Shown here: piece by piece, positions 8,460-15,189 of the stretch | How the letters are laid out: the number at the start of each line of letters is the position of its first letter | Position numbering within the stretch: position 1 is the stretch's first letter | Assembly (NCBI GenBank): GCA_024207135.1 | Contig: CP042428.1 | Location: 4,278,001-4,342,000 of the forward strand | DNA from: Arthrobacter sp. C2 | GTDB taxonomy: Bacteria; Actinomycetota; Actinomycetes; Actinomycetales; Micrococcaceae | Direction of reading: 5' to 3' | Length of the DNA: 64,000 nt | The notes under the pieces: model-generated | What the model was told of the DNA's origin: nothing | What the model saw: only the letters and a program-made list of their open reading frames with translations | Databases searched by the model: none | Translations under genes and position numbers: made by a program

Positions 8460-8540
8460 GTACCCGAGCCCGCCGCACCGGTGTGCGCCGGGCGCACCAC
8501 CGGAACCCGGGTGAACTCGGGCCAGGGCCTGGTCGCCGGG
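8460..8540 (+). pseudogene. Fragment of a GntR/YtrA-type regulator gene
   Basis: Read on the + strand, this stretch encodes EPAAPVCAGRTTGTRVNSG and then QGLVAG. That aligns without gaps to EAAGLVRTGRAAGTRVNPG and QGLAAP in the intact GntR regulator at 23073-23507 of this window. At the DNA level 8502-8536 matches 23361-23395 in 32 of 35 positions. Nothing upstream in the frame resembles the winged-helix N-terminus, and the frame continues downstream without the rest of the regulator. The 395-base gap between the terminator and the S4 gene therefore seems to be a decayed regulator gene. The similarity covers only about 27 codons. Confidence 0.55.
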
Positions 8541-8633
8541 ACATCGGCCGCCGGCATGGGCCCGGAAGAAGTGCAGGGGCCGGTGACGGTCAGCCGGTAG
8601 GGCCGACGGCCGCCGCCGGTTCGATGCGAGGTG

Positions 8634-8861
8634 CTAGGCCGTCTCGACCGTGATGGATTCGCCGTTGACGCTCACGGTGTCGCCGTTGCGGATCTGGGCG
8701 CCGCGGCGGGTTTCGATCTCGCCGTTGACCTTCACCAGGCCGTCTTCGATCATCTGCTTTGCGTGGAATCCGTCTTCGGCGAACGAGGCCAGCTTCAACA
8801 GCTGGCCCAGTCGGATCGATTCGTCGCGGATTTGGAGGTGGAATGCTTCGGATTTTGCCAT
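8634..8861 (-). CDS. S4 domain RNA-binding protein (Hsp15/YaaA-like)
   Basis: This 75-residue protein consists almost entirely of one S4 RNA-binding domain: IRLGQLLKLASFAEDGFHAKQMI, then the conserved turn DGLVKVNGE and the basic EIETRRGAQIRNGD hairpin. Such proteins bind structured RNA, often ribosomal, and act in translation or ribosome rescue. The start is taken at the ATG giving MAKSEAFHLQI (8861); ATGs at 8879 and 8903 are in frame but add residues unlike the family. It is a single gene, divergent from the DUF606 transporter pair. Confidence 0.85.
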   Translation of the reverse strand: MAKSEAFHLQIRDESIRLGQLLKLASFAEDGFHAKQMIEDGLVKVNGEIETRRGAQIRNGDTVSVNGESITVETA

Positions 8862-9005
8862 GTATCCATCATGGCGCATGCGAGTCCATGACCTTGCACC
8901 CAAAAGGGGCCAAGGGCCCGCATTGTGCTGTGAACGACAAAATGCCCAGTCCCGACGCGCTTGCCAGTAAGTTTCAGTTGTAGGAAAAACGTCCCGAGGA
9001 GAACC

Positions 9006-9986
9006 GTGGCCCGACCCGAATCACACACGCACGCAGTCCCGCTCGGGCTGGCGGGTGCCGCGGGCCTGTTGATGCCCCTGCAGGCCTTGATCACCTCAAG
9101 TGCGGCCGGCTACCTGGGCGGCTACTTCGCCGCGGCGATGCTCAGTTCACTCACGTCACTGGTCTGCCTGGTGGTGGCCAGCCTCGCGCTGCCCGGAGCA
9201 CGGGAAGGCTGGCGGCGGTTCGGGACGGTATGGCGCGATCGCCCGATCCCGCGCTGGTTCCTGCTGGCGGGACTGGTGGGCGCCTACTACATGGTTGCCC
9301 AGGCCGTCAGCGTGAACAACATCGGTTTGGCGCTCTTCGCCGTCGCGGTGGTCGGCGCCCGGACGTTGACCAGCATCGTCATCGACATGATCGGTTTCAG
9401 CCCGGCGGGAAAGCAACCCATCACCCGGATACGCATCCTGGGCGCTGCACTGTTGGTGATCGGTGCCGTGATTGCCTCCTGGGGGACGGCTGCACGCATT
9501 TCCGAATCGCCCTTGGCGTGGATCTCCTTGGTGGTCGCCCTCGGCGCCGGGATCCTGGTGAGCTTCCAGCAATCAATGAACGGCCGTGCCGGCAAGGCGT
9601 ACGGGTCGACCACCACGGCCACGGCACTGAACTACCTTGCCTCCACCGCGGGCCTGCTTGTGGCCATGGTGACCCTGGCGGTACTTGACATCGAATCCTT
9701 CGGTTTCCAGATCGTGCCGCTGTGGTGGATGTACTTCGCCGGGCCCCTGGGAATCCTGTTTGTGGTCACCGGGGTAACCTTGGTGCCGAGGCTCGGGGCC
9801 CTGGTGCTTGGAATCGGGCTGGTCACGGGCCAGCTGGTGGGCTCCCTGGCGATGGACCTCTTGATCGCTCCCGAGAAAGTGGGAGGCAACGAAATCGTGG
9901 GAACCATCGTGACACTGCTCGCCGTCCTGGTCGCCTCCTGGCAACCCAACGGCAGGCCGCGATTGAGGACAGGAAATGCCACATGA
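9006..9986 (+). CDS. DMT family transporter (DUF606/YdcZ-type), first of a coupled pair
   Basis: This 326-residue integral membrane protein has about ten hydrophobic segments and the DUF606 duplicated-half layout: an N-terminal GLLMPLQALITS block, and a mid-protein FQQSMNGRAGKAYGS block that mirrors the start of the second half. The GTG at 9006 is preceded by GAGGAGA and is a better start than the TTG at 8961. The stop overlaps the next start as ATGA, so it is translationally coupled to a paralogue. DUF606 proteins are presumed transporters in the drug/metabolite superfamily; substrates are unknown. Paired genes suggest a heterodimer. Confidence 0.85.
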   Translation: MARPESHTHAVPLGLAGAAGLLMPLQALITSSAAGYLGGYFAAAMLSSLTSLVCLVVASLALPGAREGWRRFGTVWRDRPIPRWFLLAGLVGAYYMVAQAVSVNNIGLALFAVAVVGARTLTSIVIDMIGFSPAGKQPITRIRILGAALLVIGAVIASWGTAARISESPLAWISLVVALGAGILVSFQQSMNGRAGKAYGSTTTATALNYLASTAGLLVAMVTLAVLDIESFGFQIVPLWWMYFAGPLGILFVVTGVTLVPRLGALVLGIGLVTGQLVGSLAMDLLIAPEKVGGNEIVGTIVTLLAVLVASWQPNGRPRLRTGNAT

Positions 9987-10972
9987 ATCCACCAGCAACA
10001 GCCACCCGGACCAACCAGCGTTCGCTGATGCCCCTGTACCTGGCGACGGCGGTGTTTGCCGGGCTCGCGATGCCGATCCAGAGCCGCATCAACGGAGCCC
10101 TGGGCGCCAAGCTCGGGGACCCTGTGGCAGCCTCGCTGGTCAGCTTCACCACCGGGCTCATCTTGTTGGTGGTCGCCTCGCTGGTTCTGCCGGGGCCACG
10201 GGCCGGGGCGCTGGCCATTCCGCGGGCCCTGCGGGAAAAGCGCTTCCCGCTCTGGTACCTGGCCGCCGGATGCGTCGGCGCGTTCGTGGTGATTTCCCAG
10301 ACGCTCACCGTGCCGCTGGTCGGTGTCGCATTGTTCACGGTCTCCATCGTCACGGGCCAGACCCTGGGCTCCCTGCTGGTCGACAGCCTGGGCTTCGGGC
10401 CCGGGGGACGCCGGCGCATCAGCACCATCCGGGCGCTGGGTGCCATGTTGACCATTGCCGGGGTCATCTGGGCGGTCAGCCCGCGGATGGGGTCGGCCGG
10501 GGCCATCGCCACGTTGCTGGTGCCCATGGCCGTGCCCCTGGTGGTGGGCTTCCTCATGGGTTTCCAGGCCGCCATGAACGGCGTGCAGGCGCAGGCCTAC
10601 GGAACGCCGGTGGCGGCGACACTGGTGAACTTCGTGGTCGGCGGGATCCTGCTGGCCATCCTGTTGCTGGTGCGCCTGCCGATCACGGGCCCCCCGGCGG
10701 CACTGCCGACCGAGTGGTGGTACTACCTCGGTGGTCCGCTGGGCTGCGTGTTCATCGGGCTTTCGGCGTTCCTGGTCAAGCACCTCGGGGTTCTTTTGAC
10801 CGGGCTGGGAATGATCTGCGGGCAGCTTCTCGGTTCCCTGCTGATCGATGTGTTGGTGCCGGCCCCCGGCACCGTCATCGATGCCGCGACCATCGCCGGG
10901 ACGCTGCTCACCCTGGCAGCGGTGTCGCTGGCCTCGATCCCCGGCAGCACGTTCCGGCGCCTGCGCAAATAG
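9983..10972 (+). CDS. DMT family transporter (DUF606/YdcZ-type), second of a coupled pair
   Basis: This 329-residue protein is paralogous to the upstream gene, sharing LAMPIQSRINGALGAKLGD-like and MGFQAAMNGVQAQAYGTP blocks and a WWYYLGGPLG segment matching WWMYFAGPLG. About ten transmembrane helices are predicted. It starts at ATG 9983 inside the stop of the first gene, so expression should be stoichiometric, as expected for two halves of one complex. The substrate cannot be inferred; neighbouring genes give no metabolic clue. Confidence 0.85.
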   Translation: MNPPATATRTNQRSLMPLYLATAVFAGLAMPIQSRINGALGAKLGDPVAASLVSFTTGLILLVVASLVLPGPRAGALAIPRALREKRFPLWYLAAGCVGAFVVISQTLTVPLVGVALFTVSIVTGQTLGSLLVDSLGFGPGGRRRISTIRALGAMLTIAGVIWAVSPRMGSAGAIATLLVPMAVPLVVGFLMGFQAAMNGVQAQAYGTPVAATLVNFVVGGILLAILLLVRLPITGPPAALPTEWWYYLGGPLGCVFIGLSAFLVKHLGVLLTGLGMICGQLLGSLLIDVLVPAPGTVIDAATIAGTLLTLAAVSLASIPGSTFRRLRK

Positions 10973-11018
10973 CGGCGCGGCAGGCTTCCCGGCACGGAGG
11001 CAGCCGCCGCACCCTCGC

Positions 11019-11041
11019 GGGGAAGATGGGGCATCTTCCCC
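11019..11041 (+). promoter_or_regulatory. Perfect palindrome, candidate operator for the AhpD-like gene
   Basis: GGGGAAGATG (11019-11028) and CATCTTCCCC (11032-11041) form an exact 10-bp inverted repeat with a 3-base spacer. It lies about 25 bases upstream of a TACGCT -10-like hexamer (11066-11071), a position suited to activator binding. There is no T-run, so it is unlikely to be the terminator of the DUF606 pair. The regulator is unknown; the LuxR-type regulator encoded just downstream is one candidate. Confidence 0.5.
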
Positions 11042-11115
11042 ATGCGCCAAGGTGTCCGGCGCTTCTACGCTTTGGATGGAACAGGAACATCCGAAGGACC
11101 AAGGAGCAGGACGCC

Positions 11116-11709
11116 ATGGGCATTCTCCAGACCACCAGCGAGGCCGAAGCCGTCGGCGCAACCGCCGCAGCCTACGCCGCGGACCGCGCCGCGCTCGGCT
11201 ACGTCCCGAGCCACACCAGGGTCCTGGCCCTGAACCCCGAGGCCTTCGAGGCGTGGAAGGCCCTGCAGTCCTCGATCGCCAAATCCATGGGCATGCGCCG
11301 CTACGAATTGGTGACCCTGGCCGCGGCGCTGGGCATCGGGTCCCGGCATTGCCGGCTGGCCCACGGGAACAAGGCCCTGAAATACATCGACGAGCAGGAA
11401 CTGCTGGGAATCGCCAGGGACTACCGTTCCGCCGGCCTGGCCGAGGCAGAGGTCGCGATGATGGATTACGCCGTGAAGCTCAGCGGCGACTCGGCCGCCA
11501 TGGACGAGTCGGACAGCCGGCGATTGCGCGACTTCGGCTTCACCGACCGGGAGATCGTTGACATCACGCTCGCGGCGGCGGCCAGAAACTACCTCAGCCG
11601 GATCCTGCAGGCACTGGCCGTGGACATCGATGTGCCCCCGCAACTCAGCGACGACATGCGCGGCGCCCTGCTGGACCCGATCGAGGCCCTGAGGACCTCA
11701 GCCGGCTGA
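11116..11709 (+). CDS. Carboxymuconolactone decarboxylase/AhpD-like family protein
   Basis: This 197-residue, all-helical protein has the CMD-family core MRRYELVTLAAALGIGSRHCRLAHG. The second Cys and the His of the AhpD CxxCxxxH site are present (HCRLAH), but the first Cys is Ser, as in the peroxidase-related subgroup with a single catalytic Cys. The family reduces peroxides or handles related redox chemistry. The start ATG at 11116 is set by AAGGAG 9 bases upstream. It has its own promoter region with a perfect palindrome and is convergent with the giant LuxR regulator, with only 26 bases between the two stops. Confidence 0.8.
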   Translation: MGILQTTSEAEAVGATAAAYAADRAALGYVPSHTRVLALNPEAFEAWKALQSSIAKSMGMRRYELVTLAAALGIGSRHCRLAHGNKALKYIDEQELLGIARDYRSAGLAEAEVAMMDYAVKLSGDSAAMDESDSRRLRDFGFTDREIVDITLAAAARNYLSRILQALAVDIDVPPQLSDDMRGALLDPIEALRTSAG

Positions 11710-11735
11710 CAGCCCCCCGCGGTGGCGCCGGTTGG

Positions 11736-14669
11736 TCAGCGCGGTCCGTCCGGGGAGGAACGTCCCGTGCCGTGGCGGGTTGCCAGGCGAGCCAGGTCCA
11801 GGCGGTTGGCGGCGCCGGTCTTGCGCAGCATGTTTGAGATGTGCGAACTGACGGTCTTTTCGCTGATGACCAGGGACCGGGCGATTTCCCCATAGGTGCG
11901 CCCGGCCACGACGTAGCCGAGGATCTCCCGTTCACGCACCGTCAGCCCCGGCAAATCAAAGGATCCGCCCGATGCCTGCCCGATGCCCGGCAGGTAGGTG
12001 GCGATCCTGGCCCGGGCCGCGATCTCCAGCAGCGAATCCTGGATGGGACGTGCGTGAAGCTCCATGACCAGGGCGAGGCCGCGGCGAAGGAATGTAGCGG
12101 CCCGCCCATGGCCGGAGTGGCCGTGAAGCAGCAGCGCCTGCACCGCCCGCCAGCAGCAATAGGCCTCCTCCCAGCGCAGGGAACCCGATTGGCAGGCATC
12201 GGCGGCGGCGGTCCACTGCGCCGGGTTTCCGGCCTCCGATCGGGCGCGCCCGGTCTCCGCCCGGTAGAGCGACTCGAAGGCGTCGACCTGCACCGAGTAG
12301 TACGGGGTGTCGTTGCCCGATTCCCGCAACACGGAGGGGAACCGTGCCACCAGCTCGTCGGTGGACGCCAGCATGCCGGCCGTGCCGCCGCCTTCGTCGC
12401 GGGCGCCCTGGACCATGTCCGCCAGGGCGCGGGCCGCCAGCGGCACCAGCCACTCGCACATGGTCGGGGGCTGGCCCTCCTTGCCGGCCCCGGCCATGGC
12501 CGCGAGGTAGGCCGCCGCGGGGTCGCCCTCTGCCAGCAGCACCTCCGCGCGGACCGCGTCGAAGTCGAGGTTGTTGTACCCGGACTTGTGCGCGAACAAT
12601 TCCTCCGCCCGGGCCAGGTGCGCCCGGGCCTCGTCCTGGCTGCCCTGCAGGGCAGCCAGGCGTGCGGCCGTCAGGCGGGCGGCGACATCGCCCAACGGGC
12701 CCGGATCCGCGCCCAGGGCCACGCGCAGCGCCTGCCCGCATTCGCGCCAGCGGCCGATCGAAAGATAGCTGCTGGCCTCGTCGGCGGCCATCTTCGACAG
12801 GTACACGTGCGGGGCGCCGAGCAGCGCCAGTTGTTGCCTGCCCGAGCGCATCAGGTCGGCAAACACCTGGCTGGTCCAGGCCTCGGTTGCGTTGGCTTGC
12901 CAGGTCGTGGCGTGGAGCAAGGCCCAGAAATCCCGGGCCCGCGCGGCCGCCCTGGCCCCCTGGGCGGCCAGCAATCGTGCCTCGTCGGGACGTTCCCCGA
13001 GCAGCGCGGCCATGGAATTGGCCGTCAGGGCGTAGGACAGGGCCCGCGGGTTTCCCGCCTCCCGGGCCACCTCCAGCGCCAGTGCTGCCTGCCTCGGTGC
13101 ATCGGGATCGTCCTTCCACAGGCGCACATGGGCGAGCTCGGCCAAGGCATAGGCATATTGCCAGCTCTCGGGGAAGGCCTGTGCCAACTGGACAGCCTGC
13201 AGCAAGGCCTCGACCGAGAGGAATTCGAGCCCCGAGGAAAAACGAAGCAAGGCACGCCGCACCATCAACTCGGCGACGTCCAGTGGCCGCTTGGCGGGGT
13301 CCAGCTCCGCCAACAGGGCCTCCAACGCACCGAGTTCATCATCCATGGCCCCGGATGCCTCGGCAGCGGTGCGCAACCGATGCAGCAGTTCCTCGCGGCT
13401 TTCATCGACCTGCGGCAGCTCTCCGTGCAGGGCCAGCGCCCGATGCAGCAGGCGCAGGATCTCGTTTGACCCGCCGGCCGATCCCGCGGCCGCGGCTGCC
13501 CGCAGCGTCCAGCGGTAGGCCTCGCCGGCGTTCCCGGCATCGTAGTGGTGTTGGGCCAGGGCCGCCATGAATTCGAAGTCCGGGGCGGTTCCCTGGGCCA
13601 GCAGCCGTGCCCCGTACGCGGCGAACAGCGCGTGCCAGTCCCGGCGCTGCCCGCTTTCCAGGCCCTGTTCCAGGACCTCCGAGATCAACGGATGGTGGAA
13701 CCACCAATGCGTCCCGTCCGGCCACCGCTCGGTGATCCCGGCCTCCGTCGTTTCCCGCAGGATGGCCGCGGCGTCGTGCCGTGTCCCGGCCTGCTGCGAC
13801 AGGCCGGCCAGGTCCTGGGCTCGGATGGGCCGCCCGCCCACCGCCATGAGCTGGGTCAGCTGCCGCGCGCCAACGGACATGCCGCGCCAGGACCGCAGCA
13901 CGGCGGACTGGAGGTCCTCAGGCAGCGTCCGGGGCAGGTGCCGCGCCTCGGGGCGTAGGCCGCTGACCATGAGCCGGTTGAGGTAGGCGTTGCCGGCGGT
14001 GCGTGAAAAGACCTCCTGCACCAGCGACTGGTGCGGCGCGGAACCCATGGCCTGGGCAATCTGGGCCCCGGTCGAGGTGCGGTCCAACGGCTCCAGCGCC
14101 ACCCAGGAGATCCGCGGCATGCGCCGGATGTCGGCCAGCCAGCGCTGCAGCGGGTGCAGTTCCCCCAGTTCGCCGCTGCGCAGCGTGGCGAGGATCGCCA
14201 GGCGCCGGCCCGCGGGCCCGGCGATGAGGTACATCAGCGCATCCAGGGTGCCCTGGTCCGCCCACTGCAGGTCATCTACGACCAAGACCACCGGCCGTAC
14301 CAGGCACAGCTCGGTCAACCAGTCATCGATTGCGACAACCACGTCGTTGGCCGCCCAGCCTCCTGGACCGAGACCGGGGGTCGGGATCCCCTCGAGAACC
14401 GGGCCACGCCGGAGGGCCGAGCGCAGCGGCAGGAACGGGACGGTCAACGAGGCCAGCGGCAGCGCGGCCCCGGCCAGGATCCACATCTCGGAGGATACCG
14501 CCGCGCAGGCATGCTGCACGAGAGCGGTTTTCCCGACACCGGGATCCCCGGAAACCACCAGGGTGCAGGCCGCACCGGATATCGCCGCCTCCAAGGACGC
14601 GCCGATGTCGTCGAGCTCCGTCGCCCTCCCCACTAGTTCCGGGCCCATCACCCCAAGTTCCAGTGCCAC
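11736..14669 (-). CDS. LuxR family transcriptional regulator with N-terminal AAA ATPase (LAL type), copy 1
   Basis: 977 residues. Residues 11-48 contain ELVGR then the Walker A GDPGVGKT (41-48); Walker B VVLVVDDLQWAD is at about 127-138. The middle is a long helical, TPR-like region. The last 70 residues form a LuxR/GerE helix-turn-helix: LTVREREILGYVVAGRTYGE, then EIARSLVISEKTVSSHISNM. LAL proteins (MalT-like) are activators that bind ATP and an inducer, oligomerise and activate transcription. This copy is collinear with copy 2 (15190-18120) over its whole length. It is divergent from a small secreted Cys protein at 14817, with 147 bases between the starts. The inducer is unknown. ATG 14669 is used; ATG 14648 (MGPELVGR) is an alternative. 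Confidence 0.9.
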   Translation of the reverse strand: MALELGVMGPELVGRATELDDIGASLEAAISGAACTLVVSGDPGVGKTALVQHACAAVSSEMWILAGAALPLASLTVPFLPLRSALRRGPVLEGIPTPGLGPGGWAANDVVVAIDDWLTELCLVRPVVLVVDDLQWADQGTLDALMYLIAGPAGRRLAILATLRSGELGELHPLQRWLADIRRMPRISWVALEPLDRTSTGAQIAQAMGSAPHQSLVQEVFSRTAGNAYLNRLMVSGLRPEARHLPRTLPEDLQSAVLRSWRGMSVGARQLTQLMAVGGRPIRAQDLAGLSQQAGTRHDAAAILRETTEAGITERWPDGTHWWFHHPLISEVLEQGLESGQRRDWHALFAAYGARLLAQGTAPDFEFMAALAQHHYDAGNAGEAYRWTLRAAAAAGSAGGSNEILRLLHRALALHGELPQVDESREELLHRLRTAAEASGAMDDELGALEALLAELDPAKRPLDVAELMVRRALLRFSSGLEFLSVEALLQAVQLAQAFPESWQYAYALAELAHVRLWKDDPDAPRQAALALEVAREAGNPRALSYALTANSMAALLGERPDEARLLAAQGARAAARARDFWALLHATTWQANATEAWTSQVFADLMRSGRQQLALLGAPHVYLSKMAADEASSYLSIGRWRECGQALRVALGADPGPLGDVAARLTAARLAALQGSQDEARAHLARAEELFAHKSGYNNLDFDAVRAEVLLAEGDPAAAYLAAMAGAGKEGQPPTMCEWLVPLAARALADMVQGARDEGGGTAGMLASTDELVARFPSVLRESGNDTPYYSVQVDAFESLYRAETGRARSEAGNPAQWTAAADACQSGSLRWEEAYCCWRAVQALLLHGHSGHGRAATFLRRGLALVMELHARPIQDSLLEIAARARIATYLPGIGQASGGSFDLPGLTVREREILGYVVAGRTYGEIARSLVISEKTVSSHISNMLRKTGAANRLDLARLATRHGTGRSSPDGPR

Positions 14670-14719
14670 AAATCCAGTTTGCCACCATCGGGCCCCGAGG
14701 GAACCGTAATCTCAGGGGT

Positions 14720-14788
14720 TTGACCGGTTTTTTAAGGGGCCGTTCCCGATGCCCCCGAGTGGGTCCAGCGAGCAAGGTTGAGGTATCG
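14720..14788 (+). promoter_or_regulatory. Shared upstream block of secreted-protein locus 1
   Basis: The 147-base divergent region contains AATCTCAGGGG (near 14708) and then a block ending in GTTGAGGTATCG (14777-14788), 28 bases before the secreted-protein start. The same order of elements, including an identical GTTGAGGTATCG, occurs upstream of the second secreted protein (18237-18248). This identity in noncoding DNA, between loci whose regulators are also paralogues, points to a common promoter or operator. Which protein binds is inference. Confidence 0.5.
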
Positions 14789-14816
14789 GAATCACTGCAC
14801 ACGAAAGGCAAGTCCC

Positions 14817-15071
14817 ATGTATTCCGCACGCAAGACAACACGGATCGCCGGCCTGGTCTTCGCCTCGCTGGCAGTGGCCCTCGCTGCTTCCTCCCCGGCC
14901 TATGCCAGGCTGGATCCCGGAGGACCAATCGTCGATGAACAAACTACGGTCAGCACCGTCACCACGGACACCTCGGCGTGTTCGCTGACACGGATCGGAA
15001 TGCAACTGGTCCACTGCGACAGCCTGACCGGGGCCGGCGTCCAGGCCCCGTCCTGGGTCCCCGAGCGCTAG
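14817..15071 (+). CDS. Small secreted Cys-containing protein 1, paired with LuxR regulator copy 1
   Basis: 84 residues. A clear Sec signal peptide: basic n-region (MYSARKTTR), hydrophobic core (IAGLVFASLAVALAAS) and an AYA cleavage site at about residue 30. The mature part is about 54 residues, Thr/Val-rich, with two cysteines (CSLTRIGMQLVHC) that could form one disulfide, then a GAGVQAPSWVPE tail. It is related to the secreted protein at 18276: both have Cys, about 10-11 residues with GxQxV, Cys, then GxGVxxPxW. The ATG at 14817 has AAAGG 8 bases upstream; an in-frame ATG at 14778 would spoil the signal peptide. I do not recognise the family. Being divergent from a giant LuxR regulator suggests a regulated secreted product or signal. 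Confidence 0.7.
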   Translation: MYSARKTTRIAGLVFASLAVALAASSPAYARLDPGGPIVDEQTTVSTVTTDTSACSLTRIGMQLVHCDSLTGAGVQAPSWVPER

Positions 15072-15088
15072 GCATCAACGACACCGGC

Positions 15089-15118
15089 TTGCCGGCCGGG
15101 CTTCGGCCCGGCCGGCAA
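15089..15118 (+). terminator. Bidirectional terminator between secreted protein 1 and LuxR regulator copy 2
   Basis: A 13-bp perfect stem (15089-15101 with 15106-15118) with a TTCG tetraloop lies between convergent genes. Confidence 0.75.
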
Positions 15119-15151
15119 ACCCATGTCGGATCCGAGGCCCGCGTGGACCGC

Positions 15152-15179
15152 GGTGTCCTGCCGCCGGTGTCCTGCCGCC
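15152..15179 (+). repeat. Tandem duplication of a 14-bp unit
   Basis: GGTGTCCTGCCGCC occurs twice back to back (15152-15165 and 15166-15179), just beyond the stop of LuxR regulator copy 2. It is a short, perfect tandem repeat with no visible role. Confidence 0.7.
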
Positions 15180-15189
15180 GGTGGCCGGC

